From contig JAECYW010000003.1 of the NCBI GenBank assembly GCA_023014335.1, positions 2,666,001-2,730,000 of the forward strand: a stretch of 64,000 nt of DNA, given 5' to 3'. Source of the DNA: Galerina marginata. Taxonomy: Eukaryota > Basidiomycota > Agaricomycetes > Agaricales > Galerinaceae. A program made the translations under genes and the position numbers. Shown here piece by piece: positions 12,001 through 21,966 of the stretch (its first letter is position 1; each line of letters begins with the position of its first letter). Below the pieces are notes generated by a model. It ran no database searches. It was not told the DNA's origin and was given only the letters and a program-made list of their open reading frames with translations.

Positions 12001-15000
12001 GATGATGACGCCTCAAAATAATAGATTGTGAATCTTCATCTAGGTGACTTGTTTCGTGTATTTTCCCGTCCATGCCCATTCTACAATTCTGATCGCTTTT
12101 TTCTTGACCGCGTGAAAGATATTTCCAACAAGTAGTTTGATGCTCATGCCAAGAGTATTGATATAACAGTCGACTTAGAGACTCGTTAAACTCCCTCCAA
12201 AAGTTTGGAAGCTCGTTGTCATGTACATGGGCGGACGGGGTAGGTATTACACCGGGATGAGGTTCTCCCCTTTCCTTGTGCAAAATTCGTCGAGGATAAT
12301 ACATCTTTTGAGCTCCCGGAGTTGGAACTGCAGGGAATTCACACTTAATTACAGATTCTAACCAGTGAAAGACTTTTTCAGAATATTCATCCGAGCCTGC
12401 CATTTGATTCCGCAACTGCTGTGGAGACGGATGGCCTTTCAACCAGATGAGCATATGACAATGGAGAGTACCCTTTCCTTGAGCCTCAACAGTCCCGTAG
12501 TAAGCGATACAATTTCCATATAACCCGCCACTCTTGCTACCGTAGCGAAGGATTATCTGTATAAATTTTGAAATCATAAGATCAAAAAATTTCGCGCAGG
12601 CAGAAGGGTTTCGAGCGGCAAATAGCTTCCTTTTCCATTCCGACATATCTTCACCTCTCGCTATGTCTTCAAGTTCAATATTTTCTCCAGCAAACAAGCG
12701 TACGATCGGATGGTCTACGTCGGATGGATTTAAAGTGATGAATAAAGTGGGTGCACCTCTATAATTAATCAGAGACCGTATTTCGTTCCTCAGCATGGTC
12801 TTATACCCGTCGCTTCCGGGGACATGTTTCGCAATAAGTCGGAGTGAGCCTAGCAATTTAAATATTTGAATTTCCCGTTCGTCGGTTGGCTTGTATTGTG
12901 GATCTTTCTGGCAGTCGTGACTCAATTTGATCAATAATTCGGGATCAATTTTGAGCAAATTCTCGACCACCTGTCGATGCACTTTTTGAGAAACGCTGAA
13001 TCGCAAGCTCTGGGAAACTAAAGATTTCCGACAGATATTATAAAAGACGAATGCAAATTCTGAGTCTTTTTCAAACGGACTGTCGTCAATCATAAGTAAA
13101 TGACGGAGCTGCTCCTCCATGCTTATTTTTACCGATCTACCAGGGTGATAAAATCCTCCTATTCCCCAAGGGTCGAGATGAGGAAATAACCAAGTTAAAA
13201 TAGAGGGGTTGTAAAAATCCGGCACAGTTGTCGAACCTTTTCCAGAGACAATGAACGGTTTTCCTTGTAGACAGCGCTCGAGCGCTATATTCTTCATGGT
13301 TTGGTAACTCAGCGGAGAGTCGTCTCCAAGCGTATATCCAACATTTTCCATAAGAAGTTCGTCGACGGGTTCATCGCTAGACTCAGTGTCGATATTTCTC
13401 GGTGTGTAATCGGAAACTGAAGCATCAATAGCATCATTGTTAGGAATAAATCCAAGGTGAACTGAAGAAGGTACACCGTCGTCAAAGTCCTTGTCGAATA
13501 GCCCATTCAAATTATCTTCGCTGAAGTTAAACTCGTCCGAGGGCTTATAATGTCGATTATACCTCAACAAAAACTTAATCATTCGTTTAACTCTGGATTT
13601 CCTCACCAGTATTGGGGAGTATTTACGGATTGTTGAACGGTTAGGGAGCCTATCACCCACGAATATCGCACACATGGTGTCTCGGATGGAATCTGAAGCT
13701 GGAGGAATAATCCGATTCATTCTTACAACATCTAATGGAGCGACAATTATATTCCCCCTGATACCTTTTCGTGCCCGAGACAAGACACTTTCTCTTGATG
13801 GCCCCGAATCATCGATGTCACCTGAATTAAATCGGCAGGTAATAGAGTTAGTTCTTGCTCGACAAATCAGCTTCTTATCGAACAATGTAGCTTGTTCAAA
13901 ATCCGCTCTGATAACAGCCGGAAGTGACTCAAGTCCATAATAAAGCCAGTTACTCAAGGCAAATTTAGGCATAGCCGACGAGAGAAGGGAGGTATGACAC
14001 CTACTACAAAACCTCATACGTCCAACTTTCTCCGTAAATTCCAAGCCTTTAGGGTTCAGTATAGCATTTTTGTATAGGACACGGTCATAGGACGTTGGTA
14101 ATATACGCTCCGGCAGAAAATTGTTGCGAAGTAAAGTCAAATCAATGGTACTTCCATCTACCCAGCTAGATTCCGACTGAGAAACTCGTTTACTACATAC
14201 CGCACATACTACGATCCTCAGTTTGTCGGTGCTCATCTCGGCTTCCCATTCTCGAATAATTGATATTTTTTTAAATTCATCGGGCGGGCACAGATGATCA
14301 AAATTACTCGAGTGGTCGGAATTTTCCGCCACATTGGTTATAACATGCTGAGGAATATCTGTAGAAGTCACTGTCTCATGAACAACACTTGGGGCAGAAA
14401 TCGGAAGCGTTTTGGTGACCACTAATCCGAACATTACTTCTACATCCCTACGTGCCATGGTCCGAGCCTTAAAAATGTAAACAAGACGACAGCATCTCCT
14501 TAGACACACATGATGATATAACATCTGACACATCGCCGGCTTCGCCGCTCTTCCGTGGGGCATTCCATGAGACAGACACAACAGACGCAAATTTTTCTGG
14601 TTAAAAAATCGAAACCAAAAGACAAGAATATTAATATTCGCGCTGAAGACAAGGCAGTTTGGATCCTTTATATGAACTTTAGCATCCCGAGGGTCGACGC
14701 AAACATCATAAAACCGAAAGAATCTGTTTAAACGTAGGACATCTACTATTTCTTCGACACCGTAGACCGGCAAATCAACATAGCGGTATACGGGAAGACC
14801 TGATTCCGGTGATGTCGACAACACAACAAATAAGTAAGAGTATGTGAATATATGTATGTTTTTTTTTTTGTTTTTGTTTTGTTTCAATTAAGTGAGGCGA
14901 AAAAGACAAACGAAGAGAGTGAGTCCGAATCCCTGAAACGCAGCAATCGACTTCTTACCTGATGTTAACGCTATGTTATCTGGTATTGAATTCCGTGACG

Positions 15001-15120
15001 TAGGCTCGGGCTATTATTCCGGTAGCGGACTATCAGCATGCAGCAAGCAAGAGAAAATAACGTTACGAACTGGCGTCATGACTAGAAAGCGTCGCCAAAA
15101 GAGACTATCGAGATAGCTAG
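8800..15120 (-). mobile_element. Helitron rolling-circle transposon (ends approximate)
   Basis: The element is defined by the long Rep/helicase reading frame on the minus strand. Both limits are approximate. A possible 5' end is the minus-strand sequence starting TCTCGATAGTC near 15113, preceded by A as Helitron insertion (A|T) predicts. A 3' CTRR end with a sub-terminal hairpin could not be fixed; the stem-loop at 8806-8823 is only a candidate. No terminal inverted repeats are expected for this class. Confidence 0.5.
9044..14887 (-). CDS. Helitron Rep/PIF1-like helicase transposase
   Basis: A single open frame of 1947 codons without introns or stops. Domain order: a Cys-rich N-terminal part with CxxC pairs and a DUF6570-like stretch (MPKFALSNWLYYG); a Helitron-like N domain; then the HUH rolling-circle nuclease with GTLHCHMLIWL (His 809 and 811) and the tyrosine pair region YYVTDYITK (Tyr 997 and 1001); then a superfamily 1B PIF1 helicase. 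The helicase motifs are intact: Walker A GVGGTGKS (Lys about 1485), Walker B IDEVSM (Asp about 1554), GDFGQLKPP, and the C-terminal motifs TDFKSQGRTL and MLSRVKSLSG. The true start may be one of several downstream Met codons, because the first 20 residues are Lys/Asn-rich and fall beside a poly-A/T run. An intact frame suggests recent activity. Confidence 0.92.
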   Translation of the reverse strand: MKQNKNKKKNIHIFTYSYLFVVLSTSPESGLPVYRYVDLPVYGVEEIVDVLRLNRFFRFYDVCVDPRDAKVHIKDPNCLVFSANINILVFWFRFFNQKNLRLLCLSHGMPHGRAAKPAMCQMLYHHVCLRRCCRLVYIFKARTMARRDVEVMFGLVVTKTLPISAPSVVHETVTSTDIPQHVITNVAENSDHSSNFDHLCPPDEFKKISIIREWEAEMSTDKLRIVVCAVCSKRVSQSESSWVDGSTIDLTLLRNNFLPERILPTSYDRVLYKNAILNPKGLEFTEKVGRMRFCSRCHTSLLSSAMPKFALSNWLYYGLESLPAVIRADFEQATLFDKKLICRARTNSITCRFNSGDIDDSGPSRESVLSRARKGIRGNIIVAPLDVVRMNRIIPPASDSIRDTMCAIFVGDRLPNRSTIRKYSPILVRKSRVKRMIKFLLRYNRHYKPSDEFNFSEDNLNGLFDKDFDDGVPSSVHLGFIPNNDAIDASVSDYTPRNIDTESSDEPVDELLMENVGYTLGDDSPLSYQTMKNIALERCLQGKPFIVSGKGSTTVPDFYNPSILTWLFPHLDPWGIGGFYHPGRSVKISMEEQLRHLLMIDDSPFEKDSEFAFVFYNICRKSLVSQSLRFSVSQKVHRQVVENLLKIDPELLIKLSHDCQKDPQYKPTDEREIQIFKLLGSLRLIAKHVPGSDGYKTMLRNEIRSLINYRGAPTLFITLNPSDVDHPIVRLFAGENIELEDIARGEDMSEWKRKLFAARNPSACAKFFDLMISKFIQIILRYGSKSGGLYGNCIAYYGTVEAQGKGTLHCHMLIWLKGHPSPQQLRNQMAGSDEYSEKVFHWLESVIKCEFPAVPTPGAQKMYYPRRILHKERGEPHPGVIPTPSAHVHDNELPNFWREFNESLSRLLYQYSWHEHQTTCWKYLSRGQEKSDQNCRMGMDGKIHETSHLDEDSQSIILRRHHPRLAPYTDVVVYLLRCNMDIKFVGSGEAAKAFLYYVTDYITKPSLPVHVGMAALSYAVKKVYSRIPEGLTGSSSGQVTGAVISAVNGMMGRLEISHPQVMSYLVGGGDHYTSDKFSVLQWNAFRRFAQNELAESNDVDVTNPQSTESTVALALAPKSITASNQQLDYVYRGGHPTYSSMCLYDFVALTSKSRYGKNVDTAVGLPGSFISSQHPQRHTHYLVLRRERHIPVILGPGIPNPNKSTEVREEWARDMLVLFKPWRRLSDLKDQNELWLDAFRRHEPDLTERHRNIIANMQVLTECSEARDNHRKGRLRREQDKLTLEEDQTAYLQDNEGREHIANFAEIYNFDPFRELDGTIGDEQIDVSDGSEILSDDVSRLLDMCLPISMDDLVDSARDTLNSPSQVVESEQEVLACQLAVMTGKRKRLHNVADEDEQNADRDSSARRPIRPEIPIVIRTVLRGDSDNRSNREREIRVSDQVILDMGLHNNREQLRAYNLVAHHLIERRDEQLLMHVAGVGGTGKSHVIKSIVLLFERLDRRRELLLGAPTGIAAVLIRGQTLHSLILATPNGKSKNVAPLSRIWKYVKFLIIDEVSMVGARFLSQLSSRIRQAKGDDIINHGKPFGGVNVIFMGDFGQLKPPKQYALYSNELVKNPSFAESRNEYGISAMNGAVLWRQVNAVIELVKNQRQNDDPVYASFLLRLRLGQCRNDAVPPLSISDSDYLRSRLMENQASNPSVLEAFKDAPIIVGSKSLRDILNVKLVKYHSRRSGSELRIYYSKDFFNKKSASGQIQKKLWDLPSAVNREAFGRLPLFVGMKVMVTENLAFDDGIVNGSEGTIVDIKFEEDSNSRRYATVVYVNIPGCGIRVDGLDEDVVPIFPVVTRIEHKPLTLTAVKSKSFTRKQLPLVPAYVYTDFKSQGRTLERAIVDLATARGQGVYVMLSRVKSLSGLLILRWFPPTKIYRRLPEELRSELARLNSLAVASL

Positions 15121-15496
15121 CATGCTAACTTTGCGTCGCTCTTATAGCTTTCTATTACTAGAAACAGACAAACCTGTCCATTTCAAACCATACGTGCCAT
15201 ATCATCCTATTTTTACGTCGATCTTCTTGACCACATATACCCAAACAATGCCATGCAAAATAAAGCGACGCGAACAAATGACTCCGTACTTACCTCTTTT
15301 GGATTATTTGTATGTAATTTCGAATCTAACAACTATCACGTTAGAGAAGCGGCTATCTACTTGCGCCGATTACACTATAAAACTTCATAACGAGACTTGA
15401 GTCCCCTACCAAAGTCTTCGTGAACACCCTTAAATCGTAAATACATAGCGCCCATCACTAGCCTTCATTCCGCTAACATATCAGGCCAGAACAGCC

Positions 15497-16685
15497 ATGT
15501 CCGAGCCACTTTTAGAAGAGAATCCACGAAGGTTTGTGCTTTTCCCAATAAAATATCTGGCGGTGAGTCTACTGTACCAGAATCTCTAGTATAACTTAGT
15601 AACTTTCCGTTCAAGATCTGGAGGATGTACAAAAAAGCAGTCACCACGTTTTGGATAGCCGACACCGTCCAGACATCCGAAGACGCGCAGGAATGGAAAA
15701 ATGTACTTACCCACGCAGTGAAGCAGACGACCACATTCGGACTTAGTTTCCTGGCGGCGACCCACAAGGCCATGCACGAGAAACTTCTGAACGCAATATC
15801 CACTGAAGTCACGGCCCCCGAAGTACGATGCTTTCTCAGTTTCCAGACAATGACGTTAGTGAAGAGCATTTCTTCTTATTATCAGACTCTACTTACATAT
15901 ACCTAATCATTTCCCACTAGGGAGAATATACACTCCGAAGTACTTTCCAAATTCATGTCGCAGTTAATCGAAGATCAGGATAGGTCAACTTCCAAATTTC
16001 AACTACAGTCACTCGAGGAAAAGTTTCGATGGGCTTCTACTTGGACCGAACAGGATGATATATCCTTCGCCGAACGTTTGGTTGCATTGGCAGCCATCAA
16101 GGGACTTTTTTCTTCTTCTTTGTTCTGTGTACTCTCGTGGATTTCAGAACAAGACGTGCTCCGCAGTCTGAGCTTTACCAATTCTATGATTATACTTGAC
16201 AGCGAGTCACACGTGGATTTCGTATGCCTTCTATTCCATCACCTCGAAAAGAAGCCGTCGCAGGACCGCGTGTTTGAAATAGTTGCCGAGGCCGTGGATC
16301 TCGAAAAAGAGTTCGCAACCGGTAAGCATCAGCTATTTCCCAACTTCGCCATTCAATCCATACGATTTGACCAGATGTACTCCGGTGTATCAATATCGAC
16401 GTGACCCCGGAACAATTAAACGGATATGTCGAATTTCTCGCAGACATTTTATTGCGCTCCTTAGGCTATGAAAGCTATTACAAGGCTTCAAATCCCGTAA
16501 TTTATTTAGTATCTCATTGACTTGGACTCTACTAATCCCATCAACGAAAGATTTCCTTCATGCAACACCTAACGGGAGAGATTAAAGCCGGGTACATTGC
16601 TCAGCAGATGGAAACCGCTTATTCTCTCGGCAGTTCGAAGTCCATGAAGGGACTGGAGATCAGACCCCAGGTGTATGATTTGTGA
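15497..16685 (+). CDS. Ribonucleotide reductase R2-like pseudoenzyme, copy A
   Basis: Homologous along its length to the class I ribonucleotide reductase small subunit. Exons 15497-15562, 15616-15854, 15921-16321, then about 16375-16497 and 16552-16685 keep frame and give about 320 residues. The R2 landmarks are in order: EPLLEENPRRFVLFPIKY, IWRMYKKA, ENIHSE, DFVCLLFHHL, YVEFLADILL. By alignment to mouse R2, Glu170, His173 and His270 remain, but Asp139 is Gln, Glu233 is Lys (AAIKG) and Glu267 is Ser. The radical Tyr177 is Leu. The R1-binding tail (FTLDADF in animals) is replaced by a tail ending VYDL. The frame is clean, so it looks like an expressed pseudoenzyme and not a dead copy. A further intron at the GTGAGT overlapping the stop is possible but gave no good continuation. 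Confidence 0.85.
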
Positions 16686-16926
16686 GTTCGTTAAGTTCTC
16701 TTCTTTTGATTAAACCTCACAGGCACTAGTTTTAAAGATGATCTCGCCTAAAAAGAGGTGAAGATGATCTGCAAATAGTTACCCTTCGAGTGTCTAAATA
16801 ATGGTCCTGTATTCGATATTTTAAATAGCAGAACGAACTTTTATCCATATTTTCCTCCATTAAGAACTTATGCCCTGTTAACACCCGTCGGTGCATATGG
16901 CATGTGTGAAGTGAACACGGACAGAA

Positions 16927-18321
16927 CTGGTACCGGCAGATTATGATGTGCTACGCCTGACCAAAGATGACGACACGCGATATTTCGGGCCGGGGTACAT
17001 AAGCGCTTTAGGCATCACTTCAAGGCGACAATCAATTTTCCCAGAAGGGAACGGGAGTTTTGATCCCGGCTTCCCCTTTTTGGATGTATTCACGCATATC
17101 CAATCCACCCTTGGTAGGAGGCTAGAACGAGTTCGTCGCATCAGAAAAATCATTGGTACCTACCCAAGGGAAAAAAAAAAAAAAAAAAAAAACAGAAAAG
17201 TATACTGGTACAGATACCGATTCCCATGCTATTCTCTAGCAGAACGGTAGGCACTCATTGAATCGTTTATTGGCCCAGCTGTGGCAAACAAAAAAGGCTA
17301 GAAAATTCTCATGATCAAGTTCCAGATAACGAGCGGACAATCCATTTAAACCTCGAGTTGAGACAGTCGTCGCCCCCTCTGTGCAATCCCTTCGGTCTCA
17401 AATCACTTCTCGACATGAATTCGCGACCCGATGCCCAAGACGGCAGCCAAAAGACATGGCTGCTAGAGGTATATCCGTTTTCAAATACTTCGATTAAAGG
17501 CTCATGTGTTCCTCGTATTCTAGCACCCAGGCCTTGGAACAGCTTACATCGCCAATGAGGATACCATGAACTCACGCTCACTTCGCCTCATTTCGGATAA
17601 CATAGCTTCTGTCAGTGACATACCATTTAATTATTCCAGGGATCTCATCTTCATTTGACTACAGATTCATTCACGACGAACATTATGCCTGGCTTTTACG
17701 ACAGGCGGGTCTGTTGATTTTATACACCTCGCACCGTCCCAGTCCTCCAACGATGTCCTCGACGTCGCCCGTATCTTCCCGAACGGAGCATTAAGCGCAC
17801 GTATCACATGTGTCCCAGGGACGTCGTTTAAGCTGGAGGAAGATTATCGAATTATTGTTTCGAATGGAAACCCAAACGCCCCACCCAACGCCGCTGCCAG
17901 AATCCTTTTCGGCGTCAACTGGTCTGGTAACATTGTGATGGCCAAATACGGACAGTCGGGGGAGGCGGTGGACATTCCTTACGAAAGCACTACGTTCATA
18001 GTCATGCTACTGAAGTCGTAAGTATCGATTCGACATCTTTGGAAACGCGACTCAAGGAATTTCAGGTGGTTGATCAATATGCAAAATTTACGAACGGCAA
18101 TCGACCAGCGTGGGTAGTTAGCCTGAGATTCGTATTCTTAAATAGGCATTACCCATTACAGACATGTACCTAATGTATCTAGGCGAGGGTCTGGGAATCC
18201 ATCGCTTTACATTCACATGGAGTTCCACTACTTGGGAAAACAATATGATAGCACAGAGTTCAAAGAGTTCAAATCAGAGAATGAAACATTGTATAACTAT
18301 CGACCGCCTAAGCTGAACTAA
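16927..18321 (+). CDS. Unrecognised multi-exon gene downstream of R2 copy A (start not found)
   Basis: Not recognised. A chain of seven exons keeps frame at every junction: to 17155, 17201-17246, 17297-17468, 17524-17610, 17665-18017, 18066-18113 and 18183-18321 (stop TAA). The product has alternating polar/hydrophobic beta-like stretches such as RTIHLNLELRQ, ARILFGVNWSGNIVMAKYG and PSLYIHMEFHYLG. No signal peptide or membrane span was seen in the visible part. A TGA lies in frame just upstream of the first exon given, so at least one earlier exon is missing and the start is unknown. An intron holds a run of more than 20 A. It lies about 240 bp after R2 copy A on the same strand. Confidence 0.55.
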
Positions 18322-18411
18322 CGAACCCGATAAAGGAGGAGTCGTTTATATAATCTCCGGCCCAGCCAACTTTTAGCGAGCTGAACGTTTAGGACACCGG
18401 TAACTCCCTTG

Positions 18412-18742
18412 ATGGGATTATGTAAGTGTTCACTTTGGACTCCTTTGGGCAGTGTTCTTGTTGCGCTCATCCGAGTCACTCCGCACCTCTTCATTTTATT
18501 GGTACTCGCGTTCCAAGTGTTGTGTCTGGGTGCTTATAGTGAATGGAAGCATAGCAGCTGGGAGGCAAGGCACGAGGTATGTTTCTAGCACTATCTATAG
18601 AATTTCTGAGCTCCCAATTCGAGAAATGTCAAGGCGCGGGCCATTGCTGTGGCAGAAGGTTCGTTGCCCGTTCATCCTAACGAATTTTACCGATAGCTTA
18701 CAGTCCCTTTCTCACTCGGAAATCCCGAATTCACGTACGTGA
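18412..18742 (+). CDS. Possible small membrane protein
   Basis: Low confidence. An ATG at 18412 opens MGLCKCSLWTPLGS, followed by a hydrophobic stretch (HLFILLVLAFQVLCLGAY) that would form one membrane helix, then a charged segment (WKHSSWEARHE). A GTATGT donor follows at 18584. One in-frame joining (acceptor ending ctgag) reaches a stop at 18742 and gives about 100 residues. Other acceptors give early stops. It could also be part of a larger gene whose other exons I could not place. Confidence 0.3.
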
Positions 18743-20302
18743 CCATGTCAGACCCAACAATTACAATCCCTGCCACCTTCTTAGTGCTTTGGCAATCCGT
18801 CTTCATTGAGCCCCCACGACGTCAAAATCGCTTCAAGCTGAACCCGAGGCAGGATTAAAGTGAATTTTCCAGGTATGTAACATACCCTACGCTCCGCTAC
18901 TCCTTTAGCATGTAGGAATTCAGCTTTACCGTGAACGACTATGCAATTGCGTCATTGGTCAGGAAGCTGGCACTCCGCCGCTTCAGCAACCTCCCCCTGC
19001 CCCCGTCCTTGACTGTGTCACAACAACAACAAATCACCGTACCACGCATCGCGTCGACGACCCGGGAACCTACTTTATGAGCTGTACGCGCGTCACCCAG
19101 CAACCCCACTGGTCCAGCCCGATACGAGTACCGCTGCCGCTGACTCTCGTTTGAATGCAAGACGGTACGTGTATTCAATCGTTTTGCAATACGAACACAT
19201 GCCATGTGATTCTTCTTCGATCCCACTTCGCAATAGCGCTAATGACAATGCCTGGCGGTACGAACTGCAGCGCCATCACCATACCCTAAAGTAAGCCTCG
19301 TTATTATACTCTATCCAATGTTCTCCTTGTCTTATATCATTCAATATAATGCTTTAATCCTTTTACAGTGCAGATTTTGCAGACTGTCCAAACTTCATTC
19401 TTAGGCACTTCCCGCCTCATAGAATGCAGTCGTAATCAACTCCCTTAGCACAGCGAACAATGTCGGTCACGGACTAAACCTGTCTACTACACAACTTCGA
19501 TCGGAAGGTTAACAATCTAAACCCAGAATTGCTCGATCTACCACAACCTTTCCTCTTCTCCCCTTTCTCGTTCAGTTTCATGCGTTTCTTGAATATTTCT
19601 CCTCTATAGCCTCGTGCGATCACTAATTATATCCTCACTAATAACGGAACATTCTAAACTGAAGAACAACTCGAAGTCTCCAGCCACGATTTCTAAGTTT
19701 CAACCACCGTTGCGCTCTGGTCAGAGGTAGCCGAAATCAGATTAGATTGGAAAGATCAGACTTCAATCGGTATGTAGCACAACCCGTCTGAATGTAGACG
19801 CCGCAATCACTGGCGCGCGCCTGCTCGACGCGCTTCCTGAAACTTGCTAGACTTTAGCCGCCTGGATAGGTGTTGGGAGGTAAAAGAGAGAAAGTAAGGA
19901 AGACTTCTAAGAAACATCACATTGATTAGATCGAAGTTTGTCGAGACAATCTACACGTTCAACGTTCAACTCTAATATCCTCAAAGCGGTGTATGATTAA
20001 CTTCTATTGGCGTTCAGCCCGAGTCTAAAACATTGTTTGAATCTCGATGATCACACAATCTGAAGTAAATTCTGGTCTTGAAATAAACAAAGAAAAGAAG
20101 GCCGAACATGAGAAGAATATTCTAAACAATGTCACCATATCTCGGAAGGTCAACAGCATGATTCGTGACTATCAAAAGAACAGATATCGCATTGTCTATG
20201 TGCCGTGCCCGACTTTAACATCTCAAAAGATACGTTCCTCGGTAAATCTGTCACGTAGAGGTATCGGTTAATCACACCAGGCAGCGAGTGAGCGAATGAA
20301 AC
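18743..20302. other. Gene-free stretch
   Basis: No supported gene. Short frames such as the one at 20047-20271 (Lys/Asn-rich) have no recognisable domain or splice partners. A run of CAA repeats lies near 19021. Confidence 0.4.
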
Positions 20303-21521
20303 TTACATATCGTATATCAAAGGTTTAAACACCCCACTTGCATACTCTTCATCGTCGATGGAGTAAGCTGTCCTCATCTCAAAAGCAATTCTCTTGGCCC
20401 TCTCCTCTCCAGGTAGACAATGAAAATAATGAATCTGCGTTATGTTGCCGTAAATCATAGGAAATACGAATCATTTTTTTTCAAAAACTCATACTAAGAA
20501 CGTCCCAGACGGCTGCGGAGAATCGTAAAACCTCCGATATCCCATCGACGACAGAATTGTATCCGCCGTGAATTCGGTATACTGATGAATCGTATCCAAT
20601 TGCATGTCCAACGAGCAGACGGACATCATATCTGTGCAGTAATCCAAGTCAGTACGTAATAAAATGAAGCTCCCAATCCATCTTTAGGCGTACCCGTCGC
20701 AAACGCTCTCTCTAGGTCAACCGCTTCCGTTATAATATCCATGGCGCGTTCTTCCGATGGCTTCGTCTGTAAATGATGCACTAGAAGGGCAACAAACTCG
20801 ACATGGGAGTCATTGTCGCTCTTGATAAGTGTATGTGCATATTCCAAGCCCTCTAATAAGCCTTGTTCTGAGATCCATGAAAGCATGCACGAGACTGAAG
20901 AAAGGAAAACTCCTTTAATTGCTGCAAGCGCAATGAGAAGATCTCCGAATGGCACGTCCGGGTTTCTCGACCACTTAGACGACCAGATGGCCTTTGTTGC
21001 CAAAGCTTTCAATCCAGTTTCGTAAATGAAAGGCCAGGATCTATCGACATCTCCGGTGACGAAGCTTGACAATAACTTAGATATTGCCTCCGCGTGGATA
21101 TTCTCCCTGAAAGTAGTGCGTCAAACTTATTAACGGTGAAATAGATGCAGAAGACATACATTATACATTGGAAATCGAAAAAATAACGGGCTTCAGGAGC
21201 CGCAATCTCACAGGCGACATTGTTCAGCACGGCATGATGCAGCCGGTTAGTCTCTCCCAGGAATAAAAGACAAAATAAAATATTCAGCCTCTCGTCCTCC
21301 GTCAACGCGGCCCAGTCGTCGGTATCCCCTGACAGTTTAAGGCAGTCAGCTATCCAAAACTTCTTCATCGACCTCTTGTAGGCCCTCCATATCTACCAAT
21401 ATTTTAGCGGCTAAGCAATGACAACAGGAGAAAACCACTCTACCGCTGGGTATCTGATGGGGAAGAGGGAAACGATCCTATCGTCGAACAATATAGACTC
21501 CACCGAACCGTCGTGGTCCAT
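20303..21521 (-). CDS. Ribonucleotide reductase R2-like pseudoenzyme, copy B
   Basis: Second R2-like gene, on the minus strand. Exons 21444-21521, 21160-21392, 20704-21106, one near 20510-20640 and a last one ending at 20303 keep frame. The landmarks FPIRYPA|IWRAYKRS, ENIHAE and YTEFTADTILSSMGY identify the fold, and all four introns fall at the same places as in copy A. Against mouse R2, Glu170, His173 and His270 are kept, Asp139 is Lys, Glu233 is Lys (AAIKG), Glu267 is Asn and the radical Tyr177 is Ile. The C-terminus (MRTAYS...KPLIYDM) matches the copy A tail and not the normal R2 tail. The start is the ATG at 21521, which opens MDHDGSVESILFDD; an upstream exon cannot be excluded. No stops or frameshifts were seen. 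Confidence 0.85.
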
Positions 21522-21966
21522 CTCACTCTTGCTGCAAACCAAAACAGAGAGATTAAGATATGCTTACAACTCTTGAAGGAGGAGGAAGAGCGCATCGTTT
21601 TTCTTAACGTTGCGCCATTAAGTACTCGACTCATACGAATGAGATTAATCTCGATGGATAGGTCGCGCGTCAGGTTTTCAAATACATGTCAACAGGACGA
21701 CTTTGGCTCTATTGACACTTTCCCCATTGGGCGGTCACTGAGATCTTGAACACACTTCAGAAGAAACTCGCAGAACGAACGGTCGGCCATCATGATTTAT
21801 CACAATAAATTAATCAACATTTCAAGGCGAACTACCTAACCGCTACAATTGGTTTCTAAATGCTTTGATTATCGCCGCTAACCGATTTCTGGCACGGGTT
21901 AACTTTTGGATTACCTCGTCTACATAACAGAGTTTGATTAATGGAGCAGCAGGCACCGGATACAAC

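Noticed and set aside
13674..13940. Open frame on the plus strand inside the Helitron gene
   Set aside because: Shadow of the long minus-strand frame; no domain.
15113..15120. Firm Helitron 5' end at TCTCGATAGTC
   Set aside because: Fits the A|TC rule but cannot be confirmed without a second copy; kept only as a candidate.
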